A stretch of 27,633 nt of DNA from Bordetella parapertussis (GTDB taxonomy: Bacteria > Pseudomonadota > Gammaproteobacteria > Burkholderiales > Burkholderiaceae_C). Made by a program: the position numbers and the translations under genes. Positions 1 to 6,800 of this stretch are shown piece by piece (positions within the stretch are counted from its first letter, which is position 1; each line of letters opens with the position of its first letter). The stretch covers positions 1-27,633 of the forward strand of contig CAMBXY010000003.1 of NCBI GenBank assembly GCA_945871945.1, given 5' to 3'. Below the pieces are notes generated by a model, which was given only the letters and a program-made list of their open reading frames with translations, was not told where the DNA came from and did not search any database.

Positions 1-306
1 GGGTAGATGTTCACGTTCATTAACAACCATACTGATCTTATGTTTGCCAATGTCTTGCAGGCGTGGGTTTAAGGCCCAAGCGCCAGCAACTTGGGCTTTG
101 TAGTCTGCAATGGCTTCCTTGACCACAGTCATGGTGCCAGCAGCTCCAACTTTGGCGATGATGGCAATTTCCTTGCTCAAGTCTTCTTTCTGCACCAATC
201 TCAATCTGATTCGTTCGTAGTAGTCAACTGCAATCAAAGACGCCTTCATCTTGGTGATGGCGTTTTCTGCATAGCGCTCGAAATACTGAGTTAAGAGTTC
301 AGACAT
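1..306 (-). CDS. Unrecognised protein, partial (C-terminus beyond left edge)
   Basis: An open frame of 102 codons begins with ATG at 306-304 and runs off the left edge without a stop. The visible part starts MSELLTQYFERYAENAITKM and is rich in charged residues, with an Ala/Val/Ile-rich helix-like middle (about residues 45-65). I see no catalytic motif, signal peptide or membrane segment. It starts 8 bp after the stop of the 213-residue gene upstream, and a GAGAA stretch overlapping that gene's end could serve as ribosome binding site, so the two are probably one transcription unit. It lies inside the integrated element. I do not recognise the family and propose no function. Confidence 0.6.
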   Translation of the reverse strand, partial: MSELLTQYFERYAENAITKMKASLIAVDYYERIRLRLVQKEDLSKEIAIIAKVGAAGTMTVVKEAIADYKAQVAGAWALNPRLQDIGKHKISMVVNEREHLP

Positions 307-314
307 TTGTGTTC

Positions 315-956
315 TCAATGCAAGGTGCGAGATGGTGAGCCGCCTTGGCGTCTTGCTAGAGCAGCACTTACAACAATGATATTGATTTCCCTTTGTGCAA
401 TCATGGCCAATTGTCTTAGCTTTTCAGCAAAATTACTGATTGGCATATCCCTTGCACCTGCCTTTGTTGGCATGGCGGCAGTACCTGCAAACATGCCCGA
501 AATATCCTCGAGCACATCCAAGCTTTCGCCGATTTCTGGAGGCAATTTGATCTTGTCTTCACCTTGAAAGAACCCCGCGATGAAACACTCAATCTCATCA
601 TTTTTTATCTTTGAGTAGAGCTTGAGATCTTTGTTGCTTCTTATTGCAATGGACGCGGTGAGTTCAAAGGGATGACCTGGATCGCTGTGTGCAGACAACT
701 GATTCCAAAGGCCCATGGCAAATACCTGCATGAGTTCATTGACTGCCTCAATGTTTTTGACTGGCGGCAGTGCGCCATTCCACAGTGATTTGAGTTCTTG
801 CAAGGGATTGACCTCCTCCACTGGACTGGCAATGGCTCCCATGAAAAGCGCTCTTACTTCGTGCAATTCATAGTCGCACTTGTATTTTTTCAGCAAACGC
901 CGCACATCAGCATGCAAAGCATTAATAGGTGTGGTGGGCTTGGGTACAGATTTCAT
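315..956 (-). CDS. Hypothetical protein of the integrated element, weakly UPF0149/YecA-like
   Basis: This is a 213-residue soluble-looking protein with no signal peptide or transmembrane helix. The middle part contains ALFMGAIASP (about residues 37-46), then LWNGALPPV, then a helix ending in FAMGLWNQLSAH (about 79-90). This succession resembles the UPF0149 (YgfB/YecA) fold: a helix with 'G-x-(L/I)-x-S-P', then an acidic or aliphatic helix with 'WN'. No C-terminal Cys/His zinc motif of the SecA-C type is present, so assignment to that family is only a guess. It is transcribed in the same direction as the integrase, 78 bp downstream of it, and 8 bp upstream of the next gene. Its operon partner is also unknown. 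It could be cargo of the element or a phage-type accessory gene. Confidence 0.6.
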   Translation of the reverse strand: MKSVPKPTTPINALHADVRRLLKKYKCDYELHEVRALFMGAIASPVEEVNPLQELKSLWNGALPPVKNIEAVNELMQVFAMGLWNQLSAHSDPGHPFELTASIAIRSNKDLKLYSKIKNDEIECFIAGFFQGEDKIKLPPEIGESLDVLEDISGMFAGTAAMPTKAGARDMPISNFAEKLRQLAMIAQREINIIVVSAALARRQGGSPSRTLH

Positions 957-1034
957 TGGTATTGCTGTTTTTGCTTGTTGGGTGATTGTTCAGTCGTGAG
1001 GGCAGGTCTGATTAGTTAATTGTTCAAAAGGGGT

Positions 1035-2420
1035 TTAGGCTGACTTTCGACGCTGAGCTTTGAGCCGGTTCTCAAAGTCATCGGTCAATTCGGGGCTTTG
1101 TGCAATCAGGGGCATGACTAGACCTGTACCCATCTGCACCAAGTTCAGGATGTTGTTGTTGGCCATCTGTGCACTCATGATGGCTCGAATCTGTGCAGCT
1201 TCACCACTGGTTGCATTGGGATCAATTACGCCAGCAAACTGTTTAGCCTTCATCAGGGGCGTCAAGTGGCTGTAGTGCTTGGTGATCATCAGTACTGATG
1301 TGCCCATCTGCTCAGCCAAGTCGTGAATGGGAATTCCCTCTAGTAAGCGCTGCGTGGCGTAGTAGTGGCGCAGGCTGTACAGGCTACGCTCTTTGCCAGT
1401 CACAGGGCAATTGAGTAATTCAGAATCCTCAAGCCATTGACGGAATGGTTTGTTCCAGTTGTCGGGCACGGAGCCATCACTTAAACGGAACAGCAACTTG
1501 GGGACTTTTTTCTTTAAAACTTCCTCAAGCGTCATGTGGGTCAAGTCCGGACTGAGCTGACGTAGGCGCTCTAGCAGCAGCCAACAACTGTTGTGGGCTA
1601 CAAAGTTACGTGCGCCCCTTTTGCCGCGCTGTAGACGGAAATGCAGGATAGGCTGTCCGTCACGAACTTCCACGTCAATGTGCCGCCACTCAAGGTATTC
1701 AGCTTCAGTGCCTGGGCGCATGCCAGTTGCAGCCATGAAGGGTACATAGATAGCCAGCAGCTCACGGATGACTTTGGTGCGACCAGTTCGTCCATCAGCG
1801 ATGAACTTGGCTGCGTACTTCATCATGGTTTCCAGCTCTTCGTGGCTGAACTCCGCACGACGATCACTTTCAGCACCCGTGTTCTTGGTCAGTGGGCGTT
1901 CATAGGCGGTCATGTACCCACGTTCAACAGCTTCATCAAAGATAAGGTTCAGCGCAGCGTTGTGGTTGTTCTGAGCACTGCCAGAAAGCTCGCGTCCTAC
2001 CTTGTCACGCCGCCACACATGGAATTCTGAGATTACAGAGGGTTTGATACCGTCCACGTTGTAGGCACCGTAGAAGGGGATGAGGTACAGCTTGATGGCT
2101 GATACATAGTCACGGGCGCTGGGCTTGGCTGTACCGGCAGCAATTTCAGCTTCCAGTCGGTGTAAAACAACCTCAGCCACAGGCTTGAACTTCCTGCTGA
2201 TGACTGGGCGACCCTCTTCAAGATCGAAGGTGGCTTTCATCCACATACGCTCAGCAATCTTGGCAGCTTCCTTGACATTGGCAGTGTCAGTGCTGCGGCG
2301 GAACCAAGTTTTTAAATTCTCCAGCTTGTAGTGTGCTTGCCACTTTTTACTGTCGTCACGGCGCACCAGCCTAATCAGCTCAGGCTTGACTACGATTGTT
2401 TCGTTGCCGGGTGTGCGCAT
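1035..2420 (-). CDS. Tyrosine recombinase / phage-type integrase
   Basis: A 461-residue site-specific recombinase that would integrate and excise the element at tRNA-Asn. Numbered from the ATG at 2420: an N-terminal arm/core-binding part (about 1-190), then the catalytic domain. The first catalytic Arg is R235 in AATGMRPGTE. The second box reads SLYSLRHYYAT, with R351 and H352 but Tyr instead of the usual His at 348. The nucleophile is Y383 in TKHYSHL. The position normally held by a His nine residues earlier is Thr (MGTS), a variant found in many phage integrases, so the enzyme is probably active. A GTG two codons upstream (2426) is an alternative start; AAAG lies 8 bp before the ATG. A tail of about 75 residues follows the catalytic Tyr. 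Confidence 0.9.
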   Translation of the reverse strand: MRTPGNETIVVKPELIRLVRRDDSKKWQAHYKLENLKTWFRRSTDTANVKEAAKIAERMWMKATFDLEEGRPVISRKFKPVAEVVLHRLEAEIAAGTAKPSARDYVSAIKLYLIPFYGAYNVDGIKPSVISEFHVWRRDKVGRELSGSAQNNHNAALNLIFDEAVERGYMTAYERPLTKNTGAESDRRAEFSHEELETMMKYAAKFIADGRTGRTKVIRELLAIYVPFMAATGMRPGTEAEYLEWRHIDVEVRDGQPILHFRLQRGKRGARNFVAHNSCWLLLERLRQLSPDLTHMTLEEVLKKKVPKLLFRLSDGSVPDNWNKPFRQWLEDSELLNCPVTGKERSLYSLRHYYATQRLLEGIPIHDLAEQMGTSVLMITKHYSHLTPLMKAKQFAGVIDPNATSGEAAQIRAIMSAQMANNNILNLVQMGTGLVMPLIAQSPELTDDFENRLKAQRRKSA

Positions 2421-2476
2421 GAACACACTTTAATATCAAAAAACAAGTAGTGCAACCAGCGGCAGGGCAATGAATT

Positions 2477-2495
2477 CGTGTAATAACCGTGTAAT
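2477..2495. repeat. Two direct repeats of CGTGTAAT (11-bp period)
   Basis: CGTGTAAT occurs at 2477-2484 and again at 2488-2495, one helical turn apart, in the short interval between the integrase start and the tRNA 3' end. Paired short direct repeats here are typical of integrase arm-type or recombination-directionality-factor binding sites. That role is inferred from position only. Confidence 0.4.
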
Positions 2496-2507
2496 TAATA
2501 CTTTAGG

Positions 2508-2538
2508 TTAAAATCAAGTTGTAAGTGCTTGATTTTAA
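2508..2538. repeat. Perfect 11-bp inverted repeat between tRNA-Asn and the integrase gene
   Basis: TTAAAATCAAG at 2508-2518 is matched exactly by its inverse complement CTTGATTTTAA at 2528-2538, separated by 9 bp. The right arm lies 8 bp from the 3' end of the tRNA (2547). It could be a protein-binding dyad at the attachment site, an operator for the integrase, or a weak terminator for the tRNA transcript. Against a classical intrinsic terminator, the stem is AT-rich and no run of T follows it in the tRNA direction. Confidence 0.6.
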
Positions 2539-2546
2539 AGAGGTTT

Positions 2547-2590
2547 TGGCTCCTCGACCTGGGCTCGAACCAGGGACCTACGGATTAACA
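2547..2590. other. Probable attachment site (3' half of tRNA-Asn)
   Basis: Tyrosine integrases of this layout usually recombine within the anticodon-to-T-arm half of the target tRNA and rebuild it with identical element sequence. This segment covers that half. The exact core cannot be set without the second att copy, which is not in the window. Confidence 0.4.
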
Positions 2591-2622
2591 GTCCGGTGCT
2601 CTACCAACTGAGCTATCGAGGA
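2547..2622 (-). tRNA. tRNA-Asn (anticodon GTT)
   Basis: The minus strand reads a complete 76-nt cloverleaf with encoded G73-CCA. The acceptor arm TCCTCGA pairs with TCGAGGA. The D arm GCTC/GAGC, anticodon loop CTGTTAA (GTT, Asn) and T arm with TTCGAGC are all present. The anticodon stem CCGGA/TCCGT has a C-T mismatch at its outermost pair (27-43), where G-T or G-C is usual. The gene appears to have kept an intact 3' end after integration of the element on its 3' side. No convincing promoter was identified in the 168 bp upstream (2623-2790). Confidence 0.95.
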
Positions 2623-2790
2623 ATAAATTTGGTTTTTCTAACTAGAAGAACTCTTTACAAATGCACCCTGTATGGGTTCGCTTGCATATTTCATCAACAT
2701 AAATTGTAGCAAATAATTAATTAAGCCCGCTTTGCAAAGAAGCCTTGAGGCCGTTGTCTATACTTAAAAAATGTTGCCTAGGAAAAATAT

Positions 2791-4413
2791 ATGCAGTCTC
2801 TTGGAAAAATGATGGCGCGACCACTTTTGGTCTCTGCCATTTTGGAGCATGGTGCTAATCAATTTGGCATGCAGCAAGTAGTCAGCCGAGAAACGCACGG
2901 TTCTTTGCACAGCTACACCTTCAGGGATATGGCGAACCGTGCCAAGCAGCTTGCCAATGCGCTTCAAAGTCTTGGCCTTAAACCAGGCAGTGTGGTGGGT
3001 TCTATCGCTTGGAACAATTACCGTCATTTAGAGTCTTATTACGGTGTGTCGGGCGGTGGGATGGTGATGCATACCTGCAATCCACGTCTGCACCCCAATC
3101 AACTCGCTTTCATCATCAACCATGCAGAAGACGAAGCGGTGTTGTTTGACAGCAGCTTTGCCCCGTTGATCAAAGCCATCGCGCCGCTGTGCAGCTTGGT
3201 CAAACACTGGATTTGTTTAAGCGATAAAACCCACGCACCCACGGTTGAGGGTGTTGATATACAAAACTATGAAGACCTGATTGCTCTATTCCCTGCCGTG
3301 TTTGAATGGCCCGACTTGGACGAGAACATCGGTGCTGCTCTTTGCTACACCTCTGGCACCACGGGCAACCCCAAAGGTGTCATGTACTCTCACCGAGCCA
3401 TCGCGCTGAGTGCTTTGTCTGCATGCTTGCCCAATGTGTTGAACATTTCTTCACAGGAAACGGTGTTGCCGGTGGTGCCCATGTTCCACATCAATGCATG
3501 GTGTTTGCCTTACGCTTGTTTGATTGCTGGGGCCAAGTTGGTGCTGCCTGGGCCCAAGTTGGATGGGGCAAGCCTTTATGAATTGATGGAGTCGGAAAAA
3601 GTGACTTTAAGTGCCGGTGTGCCCACCATTTGGATGGGCCTCATTGAGCATTTAGAGAAAAACCACCTTGCATTCACCACCATGCGCCGTACGGGTGTGG
3701 GCGGCTCTGCCATGCCTAAAGCCTTGATTGCCAAGTTCAACGATGTATACAAGGTAGATGTTCGCCATGGCTGGGGCATGACAGAAACCACTGCCGTTGC
3801 CACCATCAGCAATTTAAGCGCTGACGAAATGTTGTTGCCTGATGCTGTGCGTCACGACATGGTGGCCAAGCAGGGCAAGTCGGTGTTTGGAATTGAACTC
3901 AAAATCGTGGATGAAGAAGGAAATTCTTTGCCCAGAGATGGTCAATCGCAAGGTGAGTTGATGGTGCGAGGGCAGTGGATTGTGCAGAACTATCACAAGG
4001 CAGAGTCCCAAGCCTTGGTAGATGGCTGGTTCCCCACGGGGGACATTGCCACCATCAGCGCAGATGGAGTGATGCAAATACGTGACCGCACCAAAGACGT
4101 CATCAAGTCGGGGGGCGAGTGGATCAGCTCCATCGAACTCGAGAACGCGGCAGCGGCACACCCGCAAGTGGCCATGGCAGCGGTGATTGGCATCAAGCAC
4201 CCTAAGTGGGATGAGCGACCGTTGTTGTTGATTGTTCGTAAGCAGCCAGACTTTACTGACAAGCAAGCGCTTTTGGCATTTCTAGAGCAACGGGTTGCAA
4301 AATGGTGGATTCCGGATGACGTGATCTTTGTGGACAGCTTGCCTGTGGGTGGAACAGGTAAAGTCCAGAAGAATGAATTGCGACTGAAGTACGGTGGCCT
4401 TTTTTCTGCCTAA
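2791..4413 (+). CDS. Fatty-acid/acyl-CoA ligase (AMP-forming), AlkK/DmdB-like
   Basis: A 540-residue member of the ANL adenylating family, which activates a carboxylic acid with ATP to an acyl-AMP and then transfers it to CoA. Visible core motifs, in order: YTSGTTGNPKG (residues 186-196, phosphate loop), HGWGMTET (adenine/acyl site), GWFPTGDIA (ribose-binding Asp), DRTKDVIKSGGEWIS (hinge) and GGTGKVQK with the catalytic Lys at about 524. The N-terminus, with MMARPLLVSAILEHGA and VSRE, resembles medium-chain and 3-methylthiopropionate CoA ligases, so the substrate may be a medium-chain or short substituted acid; it is not fixed by the sequence. AGGA 8 bp upstream supports the start. A -10-like TATACT lies at 2759-2764, with no good -35 element. 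The gene for a periplasmic binding protein follows after 32 bp. Confidence 0.9.
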   Translation: MQSLGKMMARPLLVSAILEHGANQFGMQQVVSRETHGSLHSYTFRDMANRAKQLANALQSLGLKPGSVVGSIAWNNYRHLESYYGVSGGGMVMHTCNPRLHPNQLAFIINHAEDEAVLFDSSFAPLIKAIAPLCSLVKHWICLSDKTHAPTVEGVDIQNYEDLIALFPAVFEWPDLDENIGAALCYTSGTTGNPKGVMYSHRAIALSALSACLPNVLNISSQETVLPVVPMFHINAWCLPYACLIAGAKLVLPGPKLDGASLYELMESEKVTLSAGVPTIWMGLIEHLEKNHLAFTTMRRTGVGGSAMPKALIAKFNDVYKVDVRHGWGMTETTAVATISNLSADEMLLPDAVRHDMVAKQGKSVFGIELKIVDEEGNSLPRDGQSQGELMVRGQWIVQNYHKAESQALVDGWFPTGDIATISADGVMQIRDRTKDVIKSGGEWISSIELENAAAAHPQVAMAAVIGIKHPKWDERPLLLIVRKQPDFTDKQALLAFLEQRVAKWWIPDDVIFVDSLPVGGTGKVQKNELRLKYGGLFSA

Positions 4414-4434
4414 AAATATTTTAAATATTTACCC

Positions 4435-4440
4435 AAGAGG
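4435..4440 (+). promoter_or_regulatory. Strong ribosome binding site of the binding-protein gene
   Basis: AAGAGG lies 5 bp before the ATG at 4446. It is one of the clearest Shine-Dalgarno sites in the window and fits the high expression expected for a periplasmic binding protein. Confidence 0.6.
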
Positions 4441-4445
4441 ATCTT

Positions 4446-5690
4446 ATGAATTTCAAACCCTTGCTTCGCCTGTCCCTTTTGGCTATATTTTTCTGTGGTC
4501 TTGTTTCCGCTCAAGCTGCTGAGACAGTGAAGATTGGGTTCATAGATGTCCTTTCCGGCCCCTTCGCTTTAACCGGGCAGGGCTCCTTGAAACAGCTGCG
4601 TGAGGTGGTTTTGCAATTGAATGAAAAGTCAGCAGCCACTGATCCTAAATTTGAAGTGGTTGAATTTGATAACAAGGGTTCACCGCAGGAAAGCATCAAT
4701 ATGTTGAAAGCCGCATCGGACCGCGGCATTCATTTCATTACGCAAGGAGGTGGCTCTGGCGTGGCTTTGACGCTGGTAGATGCCCTTAATAAATTGGCCG
4801 AGCGTGAACCCGAGCGTGCTATGGTGTATTTGAACTACTCAGCCATGGATCCCTTGCTGACCAATGACCGCTGCAGCTTTTGGCATTTCCGCTTTTACCC
4901 CTCAAGCGAGATGCAAATGGAAGCCTTGACAACTTATATGCTGGGACGCAAGGACATCAAAAAAGTTTATCTCCTGAACCAAGACTACACCCATGGACAA
5001 CAGGTTTCTAAATCGGCCAAAGAATATCTTGCACGCAAAAGACCCGATGTACAGCTGGTGGCGAATGAATTCATTCCCATGGCGCAAATTCGTGACTTCG
5101 CGCCCTATGTCGCCAAAATTGCGGCCACAGGTGCTGACACCGTCATCACTTCCAACTGGGGCAGCGATTTAACTCTTTTGTTAAAGGCTTCCAAAGATTT
5201 TGGTTTAAACGTGAATTTTTTCACTCTCAATGCCAACAACCCTGGAACGCCAACCCAAATGGGCGCTTGGGGTGTCAATAAAGTGGGGGTTATTTGGAAT
5301 TGGCTGGGTAATGCCAATACGCCAGAGCTTGAAAAAATCTCTGTGGCTTATAAGAAGAAATACAACGAGGATTTTATTTTTGCAGCGCACTGGAACACCA
5401 TGAACATGCTTTTCCAAGCCATCAAAAATGCCAAGTCTACGGATGCCAAAGCCGTTGCATTTGCATTGGAGGGCTTGAGCTATAAAAGTCCCTTAGGGGA
5501 AGTCAAAATGCGAAAAACAGATCACCAACTGGAGGCCCCGCTTTATTTGGGTATTTGGGCCAAGCAAGGCACCAAGGGCGTGAAGTACGACGCGGAAAAT
5601 ACGGGCTATGGTTTTCGCACGGAAGCGGTTTGGGATGCCTACATCAGCTCCCAGCCAACTTCGTGTCAAATGAAAAGACCAGCCAAATAA
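4446..5690 (+). CDS. Periplasmic substrate-binding protein, branched-chain amino acid (LivK) type
   Basis: A 414-residue type 1 periplasmic binding protein of an ABC transporter. A Sec signal peptide (charged MNFKPLLR, hydrophobic core, cleavage near AQA-AE at about 23-26) is followed by VKIGFIDVLSGPFALTG, the usual first strand and loop of LivK/amide-binding proteins. Then come a 'QGGGSGVALTL' ligand-loop region (about 100-110) and the second lobe. Two cysteines in the mature chain (C143 in DRCSFW, C407 near the end) could form a disulfide. No permease or ATPase genes are adjacent, so it must use a transporter encoded elsewhere. The ligase gene just upstream suggests its ligand may be an organic acid rather than an amino acid; this is inference from position. 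Confidence 0.88.
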   Translation: MNFKPLLRLSLLAIFFCGLVSAQAAETVKIGFIDVLSGPFALTGQGSLKQLREVVLQLNEKSAATDPKFEVVEFDNKGSPQESINMLKAASDRGIHFITQGGGSGVALTLVDALNKLAEREPERAMVYLNYSAMDPLLTNDRCSFWHFRFYPSSEMQMEALTTYMLGRKDIKKVYLLNQDYTHGQQVSKSAKEYLARKRPDVQLVANEFIPMAQIRDFAPYVAKIAATGADTVITSNWGSDLTLLLKASKDFGLNVNFFTLNANNPGTPTQMGAWGVNKVGVIWNWLGNANTPELEKISVAYKKKYNEDFIFAAHWNTMNMLFQAIKNAKSTDAKAVAFALEGLSYKSPLGEVKMRKTDHQLEAPLYLGIWAKQGTKGVKYDAENTGYGFRTEAVWDAYISSQPTSCQMKRPAK

Positions 5691-5702
5691 GCGCCTAGCT
5701 CA

Positions 5703-6800
5703 ATGTCGGTTTCAGAGATTTACCAGCAAGAACTTAAAACGCGAGGTTTTCAAAGTGACCCTGCGCAACTGCAAGCGGTTGCCGCGCTCGATATTTGTGC
5801 GCAAGCTTGGGCGCATTACAAGCTCAAAAGAGCCAACGCCATCAAAAAACTGATTAACCACCCCGCTATTCCCCAAGGGGTTTATCTTTACGGCGGGGTA
5901 GGGCGCGGTAAAAGTTTCTTGATGGACTGCTTTTACCAAGCGGTTCCCATTGAGCGCAAAACCCGCTTGCACTTTCATGAGTTCATGCGTGAGGTACACC
6001 GAGAGCTCCATGAACTTCAAGGCACGGTCAACCCATTGGATGAACTGGGCCTGCGCATGGCCAAGCGTTTCAAGTTGATTTGTTTTGACGAATTTCATAT
6101 CGCCGACATCACCGACGCGATGATTTTGCACCGCTTGTTGGTGGCCATGCAGGTCAATGGCATAGGCTTTATCACCACCTCAAATTTCAAGCCTAGCGAG
6201 TTGTACCCCGACGGTCTGCACCGCGACCGCATGTTGCCGGCTATCGATTTGCTTAATTCCACCATGGCTGTGGTCAATGTGGACAACGGCACCGATTACC
6301 GTGGCCGTATGCTGGAGCAGACACAGCTCTACCTGAGCCCTTGCAACGAAGCCAACCAAGCGTTGATGCACCAAACCTTTGACCGCTTGGCCGAGATGCC
6401 AGACCAAGACGGCTTGTTATTGATTGAGTCGCGAAAAATATGGGCCAAACGCCGAGCAGGCGGAGTGGTGTGGTTTGATTTCAAGGTCTTGTGCGGTGGA
6501 CCTCGATCACAAAATGATTTTCTGGAAATAGCCACCCAATTCCACACGGTTTTTTTAAGCGGCGTACCGCTTATGGAAGTACGCATGGCGTCCGAGGCAA
6601 GGCGTTTCACATGGTTGATAGATGTGCTGTATGACCGGCGGGTCAAGTTGGTGATGATGGCCGATGTTGAGCCCGAAGCTTTGTACACCAACGGGCCCAT
6701 GTCGCACGAGTTTCCTCGCACTGCTTCTAGGTTAAGAGAAATGCAGTCAGGCATTTTTTTAACGCTGGGGCGACGTATGGTGGATACTTCGCTGACATGA
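5703..6800 (+). CDS. zapE: Cell division protein ZapE (AFG1-like ATPase)
   Basis: A 365-residue P-loop ATPase of the AFG1/ZapE family, which acts at the FtsZ ring at the inner membrane. The Walker A motif is GGVGRGKS (residues 64-71), with 'YLYGGVGRGK' as in the family. Walker B is LICFDEFHI with D129-E130. The sensor-like TTSNFKPSELYPDGLHRDR (about 159-176) is diagnostic. Length and N-terminus match other betaproteobacterial ZapE proteins. It begins 12 bp after the binding-protein gene with no good ribosome binding site. Its stop overlaps the next start in ATGA, so the two are probably translationally coupled. In many Burkholderiales zapE follows the 2-oxoglutarate dehydrogenase genes, which is not the case here. 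Confidence 0.93.
   Translation: MSVSEIYQQELKTRGFQSDPAQLQAVAALDICAQAWAHYKLKRANAIKKLINHPAIPQGVYLYGGVGRGKSFLMDCFYQAVPIERKTRLHFHEFMREVHRELHELQGTVNPLDELGLRMAKRFKLICFDEFHIADITDAMILHRLLVAMQVNGIGFITTSNFKPSELYPDGLHRDRMLPAIDLLNSTMAVVNVDNGTDYRGRMLEQTQLYLSPCNEANQALMHQTFDRLAEMPDQDGLLLIESRKIWAKRRAGGVVWFDFKVLCGGPRSQNDFLEIATQFHTVFLSGVPLMEVRMASEARRFTWLIDVLYDRRVKLVMMADVEPEALYTNGPMSHEFPRTASRLREMQSGIFLTLGRRMVDTSLT

Larger units (their letters stand above)
1..2550. mobile_element. Right-hand end of an integrated element next to tRNA-Asn (extends beyond left edge)
   Basis: A tyrosine-recombinase integrase gene lies immediately beside the 3' end of a tRNA-Asn gene and reads away from it. This is the standard layout of genomic islands and prophages that integrate into a tRNA 3' end. 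Two genes of unknown function follow the integrase on the same strand. To the right of the tRNA only chromosomal genes are seen. No second copy of the tRNA 3' end occurs in the window, so the distal attachment site must lie to the left. Whether it is a prophage remnant, a conjugative element or a small island cannot be told from this end. The exact right boundary is inferred to fall inside or at the 3' end of the tRNA gene. Confidence 0.6.

Noticed and set aside
91..567. Two plus-strand frames at the left end
   Set aside because: They lie opposite the minus-strand element genes, which have better spacing, shared direction with the integrase and more protein-like composition.
2508..2538. Inverted repeat as an intrinsic terminator of tRNA-Asn
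   Set aside because: The stem is AT-rich and not followed by a T run in the tRNA direction, so it is listed as a dyad rather than a terminator.
2759..2764. TATACT as a full promoter for the acyl-CoA ligase
   Set aside because: The -10 match is good, but no -35 element lies at 16-18 bp. I mention it only in the gene entry.
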